This document shows positions 8,055 to 15,492 of a stretch of DNA of 30,051 bases, in pieces. Position 1 is the first letter of the stretch, and each line of letters begins with the position of its first letter. Under the pieces are notes generated by a model that worked only from the letters and a program-made list of their open reading frames with translations, was not told the origin of the DNA and searched no databases. The position numbers and the translations under genes were made by a program. Origin of the DNA: DASSKO01 sp035690425 (GTDB taxonomy: Bacteria; Actinomycetota; Actinomycetes; Propionibacteriales; Nocardioidaceae); contig DASSKO010000115.1 in NCBI GenBank assembly GCA_035690425.1, positions 1 to 30,051 on the forward strand, given 5' to 3'.

Positions 8055-8145
8055 AGACCCCTCGTGCACCTAACAGAGCTCACTTACCCTTGCTGCCTTC
8101 CGGCCCTGGGGGAGTTGGGCGAGGTGCCACCGCACGAGGGGCTGC
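8055..8145 (-). ncRNA. ffs: Small signal recognition particle RNA (4.5S-type)
   Basis: The minus strand carries the SRP core: GGCCGGAAGGCAGCAAGGGT around 8088-8107, with the GGAA tetraloop and the asymmetric internal loop that binds Ffh. The ends pair through a 10-bp stem (8058-8067 with 8132-8141), giving a roughly 90-nt hairpin RNA. A TAGACT -10 box at 8150-8155 supports a start near 8143. Position upstream of dnaX is usual in actinobacteria. End coordinates are approximate. Confidence 0.92.
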
Positions 8146-8149
8146 ACCC

Positions 8150-8155
8150 AGTCTA
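8150..8155 (-). promoter_or_regulatory. -10 box of the SRP RNA promoter
   Basis: TAGACT on the minus strand, about 7 nt before the inferred 5' end of the SRP RNA. A weak TTCGAG lies 18 nt further upstream. Confidence 0.5.
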
Positions 8156-8216
8156 GGGGCGCGGGCGGGCGGACTCGAATCCGGCTCAGGATTTCTGTCT
8201 GCGCCCCCGGAACCGC

Positions 8217-8222
8217 TAGCCT
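8217..8222 (+). promoter_or_regulatory. Probable -10 box of tRNA-Ser(GGA)
   Basis: TAGCCT fits TANNNT and ends 7 nt before the first base of the tRNA, so transcription would start at or next to the mature 5' end. Confidence 0.45.
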
Positions 8223-8229
8223 TCCCCGC

Positions 8230-8317
8230 GGAGGATTCGCATAGTGGCCTAGTGCGCACGCTTGGAAAGCGTGTTGGGTTAACGCCCTCGCGGGTTCGAA
8301 TCCCGCATCCTCCGCCA
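8230..8317 (+). tRNA. tRNA-Ser (anticodon GGA)
   Basis: An 88-nt class II tRNA with long variable arm. Acceptor GGAGGAT (8230-8236) pairs with ATCCTCC (8307-8313), discriminator G 8314, and CCA is encoded. The anticodon loop TTGGAAA gives anticodon GGA. The T-loop is TTCGAAT. It is divergent from the SRP RNA. Confidence 0.96.
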
Positions 8318-8383
8318 CGTCCGCCCCCGCGGGTCGCGCAGCCGTCGTCGACGCGGTGGATACTGGTTATCCCATCCGCCCGG

Positions 8384-8419
8384 TGCATAGTTGATGCATC
8401 CAGCGGATTGCATAGCTGA
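8384..8419 (+). repeat. Pair of 11-bp direct repeats, TGCATAGYTGA
   Basis: Copies at 8384-8394 and 8409-8419 differ at one base and are 25 nt apart. The first also forms a TGCAT/ATGCA dyad with 8394-8398. They lie 45-80 nt upstream of the -10 box of the 8478 gene, where an activator or repressor could bind. The rest of the 8318-8464 gap shows nothing recognisable. Confidence 0.4.
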
Positions 8420-8464
8420 CCATGTCGCGCGACCGGGAGCATTAGGTCCCGCCGGCACCTCACT

Positions 8465-8470
8465 TAGAAT
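8465..8470 (+). promoter_or_regulatory. -10 box for a probably leaderless transcript
   Basis: TAGAAT ends 7 nt before GTG 8478, so transcription would begin at the start codon. There is no Shine-Dalgarno sequence, which supports a leaderless mRNA and fixes the start of the next gene. Confidence 0.6.
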
Positions 8471-8477
8471 CGCCGGC

Positions 8478-8774
8478 GTGATCTTCAAGCGTGTCGGTGT
8501 CGACCGGCCCTATCCGGACCACGGTCTGCGGCAGCAGGAGTGGGTTGCCCTGCCGCCGCGCCAGGTCCGGCTCGACGAGCTCGTCACCACCAAGGAGACG
8601 CTGCACCTGGCCACGCTGCTCGACGACGACTCGACCTTCTACGGCGACCTGTTCGCCCACGTCGTGCAGTGGCGCGGAGACCTCTACCTCGAGGACGGCC
8701 TCCACCGGGCCTTGCGCGCGGCACTCCAGCAACGGCACATCCTGCATGCGCGTGTGCACGTCGTACCCGGGTAA
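8478..8774 (+). CDS. Conserved actinobacterial small protein (sometimes labelled VapB-family antitoxin)
   Basis: A 98-residue protein starting at GTG 8478. Recognisable conserved blocks are RPYPDHGL near the N-terminus, LPPRQVRLDELVTT in the middle, DDSTFYGDLF, and LYLEDGLHRALRAALQQR near the C-terminus. I recall close homologues being annotated as VapB-type antitoxin, but no ribbon-helix-helix or AbrB-type DNA-binding domain is evident, and no PIN-domain toxin lies nearby. The label should therefore not be trusted. It is followed after 9 nt by the LytR_C gene, probably in one operon, and has a leaderless-type promoter. Confidence 0.8.
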   Translation: MIFKRVGVDRPYPDHGLRQQEWVALPPRQVRLDELVTTKETLHLATLLDDDSTFYGDLFAHVVQWRGDLYLEDGLHRALRAALQQRHILHARVHVVPG

Positions 8775-8783
8775 CAAGCAGCA

Positions 8784-9278
8784 GTGGCGAGGAGGATCCG
8801 TACGACGGTGACGATGCTGGTGCTGGTCGGCATCCTGTGCGTCGGCGCGTGGTACGGCTGGACCGGCCTGAGCGCCGACCGCGACATCCAGGCGGAGCCT
8901 GAGGCCACGCCGTCGCCGGCGTGCAGCACGCCCGAGCCGGTGACGGCACGAGCCAGGAACACCCTGGTCAGCGTCTACAACGCCGGAGCGCCCACCGGCA
9001 CCGGTGGGCTGGTGATGGACGCTCTCAACGCCCGCGGCTTCGACCGCGGCGAGATCGCCAACGCCCCTCGCGGGATCACCGTGCGCGGCGTCGTCGTGTG
9101 GACCGACCGGCCCGACAGCGCCGCCGCCCGACTGGTCGCCCGACAGCTGCGGCAGGCGAAGATCCGCGAGCGGGCGAACATCCCCGGGCCGGGTGTCAAC
9201 ATCTTCTACGGCACCGAGTTCACCGGGCTGCGCAAGGCTCCACGCAAGCTCACCGTGCGGCCGGAGGCGCGCTGTTAG
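8784..9278 (+). CDS. LytR C-terminal domain-containing protein
   Basis: A 164-residue protein with one N-terminal membrane segment (about residues 9-25, VTMLVLVGILCVGAWYG) and an extracytoplasmic LytR_C domain that starts near VSVYNAGAPTGTGGLVMDAL and ends with NIFYGTEFTGL. LytR_C domains are the tail of LCP cell-wall ligases and also occur alone, as here; the function of such stand-alone forms is not established. GTG 8784 is taken as the start. GTG 8808, 12 nt after AGGAGG (8790-8795), is a real alternative and would remove the basic N-terminus. Confidence 0.85.
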   Translation: MARRIRTTVTMLVLVGILCVGAWYGWTGLSADRDIQAEPEATPSPACSTPEPVTARARNTLVSVYNAGAPTGTGGLVMDALNARGFDRGEIANAPRGITVRGVVVWTDRPDSAAARLVARQLRQAKIRERANIPGPGVNIFYGTEFTGLRKAPRKLTVRPEARC

Positions 9279-9285
9279 CCCGACC

Positions 9286-9357
9286 GCGTCAGTCGGCGCT
9301 GCCGCATCAGTCGGCGCTGCCGCATCAGTCAGCGCTGCCGGATCAGTCAGCGCTGCC
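9286..9357. repeat. Four tandem 18-bp repeats
   Basis: Four contiguous copies of GCATCAGTCGGCGCTGCC with one to three changes each (9286-9303, 9304-9321, 9322-9339, 9340-9357). They fill the gap between two convergent genes, and the last copy contains the stop codon and final residues of the antiporter gene. The array could have grown by slippage and set the position of the stop. Confidence 0.85.
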
Positions 9358-10852
9358 GCCGCGGCCGGTCCACCAGCCAGCCGGCGAGGCGCCCGGCCCG
9401 GTCGATCTCACGCAGCCGCTCCTCCGTCGTGTCGCGCGACCGGCGCGGGGTCACCACCAGCAGGTCGTCGCCGGTGCGAAGCACGTCGCGCCGGTCGGGC
9501 ACGAAACTCTCACCCTGTCGCACGACCAGGGAGAGCGAGGCGCCGACCGGCAGCCGGAGCTCGCCGATCTCGACGCCGTGCAGCCGCGAGCCCGGCGGGA
9601 TGCGCACCTGCAGCAGGTCGGCGGAGAGCCGGTCCAGCGGCGCGGCCTCCACCTCGACCTCCTGGGGTCGACCGGCCGTCGACACCCGCAGGCGCTCGGC
9701 GACCCACGGCAGCGTGGGCCCCTGCAGCACGGTGTAGACGACGACCAGCACGAACACCAGCGTGAACAGGTCGTCGGCGTTCGCGAACTCCTGCGACAGC
9801 GGGATCGTGGCCAGCACGATCGGGACGGCGCCGCGCAGCCCGGCCCAGCCGATGAAGGCCTGTTCCCGCAGCCCCATCCTGCTCGGCAGCGCACAGAGCC
9901 ACACCGACAGCGGCCGCGCGACGAATGTCAGCACGGCGCCGGTCGCCAGCCCCGCCAGCACCAGCCGCAGCGTCACCTCGCCCGGGCTGGCGAGCAGTCC
10001 GAGCATCACGAACAGCCCGATCTGCGCCAGCCAGGCCATCCCCTCGGCGAACGACCGGGTCGGCAACCGGTGCGGCAGCTCGGAGTTGCCCAGCACGAGC
10101 GCAGCGACGTACACGGCGGCGAAGCCACTCAGATGCAGGGCCGCCGCACCGGCGTACGCGAAGATCGTGAAGCTGAGCACGGTGATCGGGTAGAGGCCGG
10201 ACGACGGCAGTGCCACCCGGCGCAGCACCCAGGCACCGCCGAACCCGACCGTGAGCCCGAAGGCGATGCCGCCGACCAGCTCCATCACGATGATGCCCGC
10301 CAGCTCGGCAGTGCCGTGCTCGGCCACCGCACCCGTGCTGAGCAGCGTCACCAGCAGCACCGTGGGCGCGTCGTTGAGACCGGACTCGGCCTCGAGTACG
10401 CCGGTGAGGTGGCGCGGGAGCGGCACCCGGCGAAGCACGCTGAAAACCGCGGCCGAGTCGGTGGGTGCGGTGACGGCCCCCAGCAGGATCGCCAGCTCCC
10501 AGCCCAGCCCGAGCGCGAGATGGGCGAAGCCGGCGACCACCACCGTGCTGACCGCAATGCCGGCGGTCGCCAGCAACGCACCCAGGCCCACGGAGTGGCG
10601 CACCTCGGACCATCGGGTGGTGAGCCCGCCCTCGGCCAGGATCACCACCAGGGCACCGAAACCGAGCGCGTGCGCCAGCTCCGCGTCCTCGAAGTTGATG
10701 CCGATGACGGACTCACCGAGCAGCACCCCGATGAACAGGTAGAACAGCAGGCTGGGCAGACCGACCCGGAGCGACGCGCGTACGGCGACGACCGCGGCCA
10801 GCAGGACACCTGAACCCACGAGGAGGTAGGTGTCGAGCTGCTCGATGTCCAC
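9347..10852 (-). CDS. Potassium/proton antiporter, CPA family, with TrkA-C domain
   Basis: A 501-residue membrane transporter of the NhaP2/CvrA type, expected to exchange K+ or Na+ for H+. About 12 hydrophobic segments fill residues 8-390. Family landmarks are TAPTDSAAV (128-136) and ESGLNDAP (156-163, the Asn-Asp ion-site pair). The C-terminal ~110 residues form a cytosolic TrkA-C/RCK-C domain (LQVRIPPGSRLHGVEIGEL, then LVVRQGESFVPDR), a likely ligand-gating module. The start is GTG 10852; a TAGGAT -10 box lies about 28 nt upstream. Its 3' end lies in the 18-bp repeat array. Confidence 0.92.
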   Translation of the reverse strand: MDIEQLDTYLLVGSGVLLAAVVAVRASLRVGLPSLLFYLFIGVLLGESVIGINFEDAELAHALGFGALVVILAEGGLTTRWSEVRHSVGLGALLATAGIAVSTVVVAGFAHLALGLGWELAILLGAVTAPTDSAAVFSVLRRVPLPRHLTGVLEAESGLNDAPTVLLVTLLSTGAVAEHGTAELAGIIVMELVGGIAFGLTVGFGGAWVLRRVALPSSGLYPITVLSFTIFAYAGAAALHLSGFAAVYVAALVLGNSELPHRLPTRSFAEGMAWLAQIGLFVMLGLLASPGEVTLRLVLAGLATGAVLTFVARPLSVWLCALPSRMGLREQAFIGWAGLRGAVPIVLATIPLSQEFANADDLFTLVFVLVVVYTVLQGPTLPWVAERLRVSTAGRPQEVEVEAAPLDRLSADLLQVRIPPGSRLHGVEIGELRLPVGASLSLVVRQGESFVPDRRDVLRTGDDLLVVTPRRSRDTTEERLREIDRAGRLAGWLVDRPRRQR

Positions 10853-10879
10853 CCTGTGCCCTTGCTGTCGTGGAGCGCC

Positions 10880-10885
10880 GATCCT
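10880..10885 (-). promoter_or_regulatory. -10 box of the antiporter gene
   Basis: TAGGAT on the minus strand gives a start near 10873 and a leader of about 20 nt with an AAGG ribosome binding site. Confidence 0.45.
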
Positions 10886-10959
10886 ACCGACCAGTCATCT
10901 CCAGCAGCCGACTGGTCCGCCGAGGTCTCCCCTCTCGGTGAGCGGGTACGGGTGGTGGC

Positions 10960-12327
10960 ATGGCCGTCGCGATCACCGTCTTCACACGTGACCTACGGGT
11001 GCACGACAACCCCGTGCTCAGCGCCGCCGTGGCCGGTGCCGACCAGGTGATCCCGCTGTTCGTGCTCGACCAGCACATGCTCGACTCCGGGTTCGTGAGC
11101 CCGAACCGGGCCGCCTTCCTCGCCGAGTCGCTGGCGAATCTCGACCGGCGGCTGCACCGGCTCGGCGCGGGCCTGGTGGTGCGGCGCGGCACGGTGGCCG
11201 ACGTGGTGGCCGATCTGGTCGCCGAGCATGGGGTGGGCGACGTACACGTCGCGGCGGACGTGACCGGATACGCCCAGCGCCGGGAGGAAGCGCTGCGATC
11301 CCGGCTGTCGGACTCGGGGGCGGCGCTGCACGTGCACGACGCGGTGACGACGGTGGTGCCGCCCGGAGCGGTCACGCCGTCGGGCGGGGGCGACCACTTC
11401 GCCGTGTTCACGCCGTACCTCCGGCACTGGACCTGCGCGGAGAGGCGGTCCGTGCTGCCGCCGCCGGCTCGAGTGGCGACACCGAGGGTCTCCGGCGACC
11501 CGATGCCGCGGGCGGATGACCTCGGTCCGGGACCGCGCGCGCCCTCGCTGCCGCCCGGCGGGGAGACTGCCGCGCGGGAAGGGATGACGGCGTGGGGCGG
11601 CGCTTCGGTGCGGCACTACGGCAGGCTGCAGGATGACTTGGCGGCCGACGGCACCTCCCGGCTGTCGCCGTACCTGCACTTCGGCTGCCTGTCGCCGACG
11701 GAGCTGGTGGCCAGCGTGGGTCGAGGCTCCGACGGGGCCGAGGCCTTCGTCCGGCAGGTTGCGTGGCGCGACTTCCACCACCAGGTGCTCGCCGCCCGGC
11801 CGGCGTGCTCGCAGGCCGACTATCGCAGTCGGGGTGACCGTTGGCGCACGTCCGACGAGGACTTCGACTGTTGGCGGCGCGGGCGCACCGGCTATCCCGT
11901 CGTCGACGCCGGCATGCGGCAGCTGGAGCAGGAGGGGTGGATGCACAACCGCGCGCGGCTCATCGTGGCCAGCTTCTTGACCAAGACGCTGTATGTGGAC
12001 TGGCGGTGGGGAGCGCGGCACTTCATGGACATGCTGGTCGACGGCGACATCGCCAACAACCAGATGAACTGGCAGTGGGTGGCCGGCACCGGCACGGACA
12101 CCCGGCCGCAGCGGGTGCTGAACCCGCTCGCGCAGGCGCTCCGTTACGACCCGACCGGCGAGTACGTCCGTCAGTACGTGCCCGAGCTCGCCGACGTACC
12201 CGGCGCGGCAGTGCACCGACCGTGGACACTGCCTGCCGAGCAGCGGAAGCAACTCGACTATCCCGAACCGATGGTCGACCTCGACGAGGGCCGCGACCGA
12301 TTCCTCCGCGCACGCGGCAAGCGCTAG
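10960..12327 (+). CDS. phrB: Deoxyribodipyrimidine photo-lyase (class I CPD photolyase)
   Basis: A 455-residue flavoenzyme that splits UV-induced pyrimidine dimers using light. The N-terminal alpha/beta domain begins ITVFTRDLRVHDNP and would hold the antenna chromophore. The C-terminal FAD domain shows SRLSPYLHFGCLSP, the WRDFHHQ segment, TGYPVVDAGMRQL, W-MHNRARLIVASFLTK, and NNQMNWQWVAGTGTD, all class I photolyase hallmarks. Length is normal. The stop codon TAG overlaps the stop of the convergent GAF-ANTAR gene in a shared CTAG. It is a free-standing gene divergent from the antiporter. Confidence 0.96.
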   Translation: MAVAITVFTRDLRVHDNPVLSAAVAGADQVIPLFVLDQHMLDSGFVSPNRAAFLAESLANLDRRLHRLGAGLVVRRGTVADVVADLVAEHGVGDVHVAADVTGYAQRREEALRSRLSDSGAALHVHDAVTTVVPPGAVTPSGGGDHFAVFTPYLRHWTCAERRSVLPPPARVATPRVSGDPMPRADDLGPGPRAPSLPPGGETAAREGMTAWGGASVRHYGRLQDDLAADGTSRLSPYLHFGCLSPTELVASVGRGSDGAEAFVRQVAWRDFHHQVLAARPACSQADYRSRGDRWRTSDEDFDCWRRGRTGYPVVDAGMRQLEQEGWMHNRARLIVASFLTKTLYVDWRWGARHFMDMLVDGDIANNQMNWQWVAGTGTDTRPQRVLNPLAQALRYDPTGEYVRQYVPELADVPGAAVHRPWTLPAEQRKQLDYPEPMVDLDEGRDRFLRARGKR

Positions 12328-13028
12328 CGTTCTCGGCGGCCCTCCTCGTTGGCGTGGGCCACGATCTGCTCGGCGACGCGCCGCAGCTTGATGTTGCCGT
12401 CCTGCGACACCCGGATGAGGTAGCCGAAGGCCAGGTCCTCGTCGATCCCGAACCGTGCCATCGCGATCCCGGTCGCCTGGCCGATCACCTTGCGCGTGGT
12501 CAGTGCCTCGTTGAGCTGCTCCTCGATCCGCGCCTTGCCCAGCACGAGTGCGGCGTGCGTCGCGAACAGCTCTGCGACGGACCGGGTGTCGGGGGTGAAG
12601 GTGTCGCTGGCGGTGGAGTACAGGTTCAGGCCACCGATGGTCTCGTCGGCATAGAGCTGCAGGCCCATCTGGGCGCGCACGCCGGCTTTGACAGCGACGG
12701 GGACGTACTGCGGCCACCGTTGGTCGCGACTCAAGTGCTCCGCCGCCACCACGGTGGCCTCGGTCCGGACAGCGTCCAGACACGGCCCCTCGCCAAACTC
12801 GTACTGGGCTTGGTCCATCCGCCACACGAGCTCGCCGGTGCCGGCCATGGTCTCGATCTTCTTGTTGCGGTGGGTCACCGAGATGCTGATCTGCTCCACG
12901 CCGGGGATGGTGTTCCGCGCGACATGGACGATGGAGTCCAGAGTTTCCGCCAGGCTCTTGGGAGCGCTGATCGTACGGGCGGCAGCCGCCAGCGCGGCGG
13001 CCACGTCGGACGGCTTGTCAGGCACCAT
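12324..13028 (-). CDS. GAF and ANTAR domain-containing regulator
   Basis: A 234-residue cytosolic regulator. Residues ~25-165 form a GAF sensor domain (TLDSIVHVARNTIPGVEQISISV, then FGEGPCLDAVRTE and VRAQMGLQLYADETIGGLNLYS). Residues ~172-225 form an ANTAR domain (ALTTRKVIGQATGIAMARF, then AFGYLIRVSQDGNIKLRRVAEQIV). ANTAR proteins bind paired RNA hairpins and block termination; the signal and target here are unknown. ATG 13028 is chosen as start since the upstream open frame is low-quality and lies in the promoter region. Such proteins are abundant in actinobacteria. Confidence 0.92.
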   Translation of the reverse strand: MVPDKPSDVAAALAAAARTISAPKSLAETLDSIVHVARNTIPGVEQISISVTHRNKKIETMAGTGELVWRMDQAQYEFGEGPCLDAVRTEATVVAAEHLSRDQRWPQYVPVAVKAGVRAQMGLQLYADETIGGLNLYSTASDTFTPDTRSVAELFATHAALVLGKARIEEQLNEALTTRKVIGQATGIAMARFGIDEDLAFGYLIRVSQDGNIKLRRVAEQIVAHANEEGRRER

Positions 13029-13344
13029 GGTCGGCTCTCTGCGGGTCGCCCCCGCAACGCGAACGCACTCGCGCTGAAGTCTCGGGTGAAGGCGACGTGG
13101 TGAAGCGGATCCCACGCTGCAGGAGATCCTGTGACGACGAGAAGCCCCCGTCGACCGTCCTGAACCGCCGCGAGTAACCTGCTCAGCCACTACTCTAGCG
13201 GCACGACGTTCGGTGAAGTCGTGCCGGGCAACGAGATGCGTCGCACGACAACGCACCTTCCGCCCCCGTGCGACACGCGTCAGCTGACCTGTAGGCACCG
13301 CTCGCGAGTCCGGCCACACGCTGCTTCCCCGAGATCTCTGGTCC
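13029..13344. other. 316-nt intergenic region with hairpins, no gene seen
   Basis: It holds the leader of the GAF-ANTAR gene, including a GCGGG/CCCGC hairpin at 13042-13056 just upstream of its start, and a perfect 8-bp hairpin at 13200-13207/13218-13225 that could end sulP transcription. No small open frame with coding character is evident. Confidence 0.5.
13200..13225 (-). terminator. Hairpin downstream of sulP
   Basis: GGCACGAC pairs perfectly with GTCGTGCC across a 10-nt loop, about 120 nt after the sulP stop. There is no U-tract, so the terminator role is uncertain. Confidence 0.4.
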
Positions 13345-14877
13345 TCAGTGAGCGGCGAACTCGCCGGTGAGGCGGCCGTGGCGTTCGGCGCTCGCCTGGT
13401 TGAGTCCGACGATATCGACGGTCTTGCCCTTGCGGTGGTACTTGGTGGTGATTGCGTCGAGAGACGCAACGGTGGAGGCGTCCCAAATGTGGGAGGCGCT
13501 GAGGTCGATGACGACGCTCTCGGGATCCTCGGCGTACTTGAACTGGGTGTAGAGGTCATTGCTCGAGGCGAAGAACAGTTCGCCGGTGACGGTGTAGACG
13601 GCGGTGACGGCGCCGTCCGTGCTCTCGACGAGTTCGCGGTGGGTCTCGGTGAGGTGCGCGACCCGGCGGGCGAGGAGGGTCATGGCCACGAGGACACCGA
13701 CGATGACGCCGATGGCGAGGTTGTGGGTGGCGACCACGACGACGACGGTGGAGACCATCACGGCGGTCTCCGACTTGGGCATCCGGCGCAGGGTGGCGGG
13801 CTGAATGCTGTGCCAGTCGAAGGTGCCGGCGGCGACCATGATCATGACGGCGACGAGTGCAGCCATGGGGATGACAGCGACGACGTCACCGAAGCCGACC
13901 ACGAGGATCAGCAGAAAGACACCGGCGAGGAAGGTGGAGATGCGGGTGCGGGCACCGGATGCCTTCACGTTGATCATGGTCTGACCGATCATGGCGCAGC
14001 CGCCCATGCCACCGAAGATCCCGGTGATGACGTTGGAAGCCCCCTGCCCCCAGCTTTCGCGGGTCTTGTCGGAGTGGGTGTCGGTGATGTCATCGACCAA
14101 CTTGGCAGTCAGCAGTGACTCCAGCAGCCCGACCAGGGCCATCGCGAGCGCGTACGGCGCGATGATCTCGAAGGTGTTGAGGGACAGCGGCACGTCGGGC
14201 ACGAAGAGGGAGGGGAGGCTATCGGGCAGTTCGCCTTCGTCGCCGACGTTGGGCACGGTGAGCGCGGCGAGCACGGTGAACCCGGTGAGTGCGACGATGG
14301 CGACCAGTGGGGCGGGGATGACCTTGGTGATGCGGGGCAGGCCCACGATGATGGCGATGCCGACGGCGATCATCGGGTAGACGAGGAACGGCACGTCGAC
14401 CATGTGCGGGACCTGGGCGAGGAAGATCAGGATGGCCAGGGAGTTGACGAAGCCGACCATGACCGAGCGCGGGACGAACCGCATCAGCCGGGCGGCTCCG
14501 GCGAGGCCGAGGACGACCTGGAAGACCCCGGCGAGCAGCACGGTGGCGACCAAGTAGTCCATGCCGTAGTTGCGTGCCACCGGCGCGACGACCAGGGCGA
14601 CGGCTCCGGTCGCGGCGGAGATCATCGCGCGGCGTCCGCCGAGGAAAGCGATGGACACCGCCATCGTGAACGAGGCGAACAGACCGACCCTCGGGTCGAC
14701 CCCGGCGATAATGGAGAACGAGATCGCCTCCGGGATCAGGGCGAGCGCGACGACGAGCCCGGCCAAGACCTCGGTGCGCAGGATCCTCGGTGAGCGCAGG
14801 GCGTTGCGGACGGTCGGCTCCAGCGCTGCCTCCGGGGAGTGGGCGGGAACCGGTGATGCGGGCGTGAGCGTGCTCAA
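13345..14877 (-). CDS. SulP family inorganic anion transporter
   Basis: A 510-residue transporter. The first block, RTEVLAGLVVALALIPEAISFSIIAGVDPRVGLF, is the SulP signature. Ten or more membrane segments follow, and a C-terminal STAS domain (about residues 420-510) contains VVIDLSASHIWDASTVASLD. Substrate could be sulfate or bicarbonate; the sequence does not decide. The start is uncertain: TTG 14877 is preferred because GGAG lies 9 nt upstream, while ATG 14973 would add 32 Arg-rich residues and has no ribosome binding site. A divergent merR gene and a MerR-type operator upstream suggest it is the regulated target. Confidence 0.9.
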   Translation of the reverse strand: MSTLTPASPVPAHSPEAALEPTVRNALRSPRILRTEVLAGLVVALALIPEAISFSIIAGVDPRVGLFASFTMAVSIAFLGGRRAMISAATGAVALVVAPVARNYGMDYLVATVLLAGVFQVVLGLAGAARLMRFVPRSVMVGFVNSLAILIFLAQVPHMVDVPFLVYPMIAVGIAIIVGLPRITKVIPAPLVAIVALTGFTVLAALTVPNVGDEGELPDSLPSLFVPDVPLSLNTFEIIAPYALAMALVGLLESLLTAKLVDDITDTHSDKTRESWGQGASNVITGIFGGMGGCAMIGQTMINVKASGARTRISTFLAGVFLLILVVGFGDVVAVIPMAALVAVMIMVAAGTFDWHSIQPATLRRMPKSETAVMVSTVVVVVATHNLAIGVIVGVLVAMTLLARRVAHLTETHRELVESTDGAVTAVYTVTGELFFASSNDLYTQFKYAEDPESVVIDLSASHIWDASTVASLDAITTKYHRKGKTVDIVGLNQASAERHGRLTGEFAAH

Positions 14878-15016
14878 CGTGCGGGGCTCCGTTCGGGGCA
14901 GGCGACCGGCTCGCTCGCTGCGAGAGGAGCGAACCCGACCGACTTGGCTGCGAGGATGGATGGCGCGCGCCATGGGCGCGCGTGCTGGCCACAGCGCCAG
15001 CGGAAGTCTGAGAGCC

Positions 15017-15042
15017 ACTCTAACCTCACGTAGCGTTAGAGT
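15017..15042. promoter_or_regulatory. MerR-type operator between sulP and merR
   Basis: Perfect 8-bp arms ACTCTAAC (15017-15024) and GTTAGAGT (15035-15042) are separated by 10 nt. Toward sulP the dyad lies exactly between a TTACAA -35-like box (15047-15042) and a TAGAGT -10 box (15022-15017) with a 19-nt spacer, the overlong spacing that MerR regulators correct by twisting DNA. Toward merR, TGTAAT (15043-15048) is a possible -10 box, so autoregulation is likely. Confidence 0.7.
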
Positions 15043-15072
15043 TGTAATCCAATCGACGTGAGAGAGCGCCCT

Positions 15073-15492
15073 ATGGCCAGCGAAGCGACGCCGTCCGCCG
15101 CGTCCGAAGCGATCCCGGCTATGCACATCGGTGAGGTCGCCGCACGCACCGAGTTGTCGCTGCGCTCGCTTCGGCACTGGGACGAGGTGGGATTGCTGCG
15201 CCCATCTGGTCGCACCGATGGCGGCTTCCGGCTCTACACCGAAGCCGACGTAGAGAAGATCCTCGTCATCCGCCGCATGAAGCCCCTCGGGTTCACCCTC
15301 GACGAGATGAGCGCCGCGATGCGCGACATCGAGACCTTGCACGCGGGCGGCTCGGACCGGGCCGAGACAACGGACGCCGGCGATCGACTGGCCCGCATCC
15401 TCGGCGAGGCCACTGAACGGCGAGCGAAACTTGAACGTCAGCTCGCCATGGCAGACGAGTTCATCGACCTGCTCGGCCGCGAACTATCCTGA
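15073..15492 (+). CDS. MerR family transcriptional regulator
   Basis: A 139-residue protein. The winged HTH spans residues ~17-85 (MHIGEVAARTELSLRSLRHWDEVGLL, R-TDGGFRLYTEADVEKI), followed by the MKPLGFTLDEM hinge and a dimerisation coiled coil with ERRAKLERQLAMADEFIDLL. The sequence has no cysteine, so it is not a metal- or redox-sensing MerR of the classical kind. ATG 15073 is taken with GAGAG upstream; GTG 15058 in the same frame is an alternative. It probably controls the divergent sulP through the dyad at 15017-15042. Confidence 0.9.
   Translation: MASEATPSAASEAIPAMHIGEVAARTELSLRSLRHWDEVGLLRPSGRTDGGFRLYTEADVEKILVIRRMKPLGFTLDEMSAAMRDIETLHAGGSDRAETTDAGDRLARILGEATERRAKLERQLAMADEFIDLLGRELS

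Noticed and set aside
8478..8774. A VapBC toxin-antitoxin locus
   Set aside because: No PIN-domain toxin and no DNA-binding fold are visible; the neighbour is a LytR_C protein.
8921..10813. A 630-codon plus-strand open frame opposite the antiporter
   Set aside because: The translation is His/Gln/Arg-rich and featureless; the minus strand has a clear membrane transporter and the plus frame also overlaps the LytR_C gene.
10993..12825. A 610-codon minus-strand frame through phrB
   Set aside because: Antisense shadow; photolyase motifs are complete on the plus strand.
13029..13559. N-terminal extension of the GAF-ANTAR gene by about 177 codons
   Set aside because: The added part is Ser/Arg/Pro-rich, overlaps the end of sulP, and has no domain; ATG 13028 gives the normal family start.
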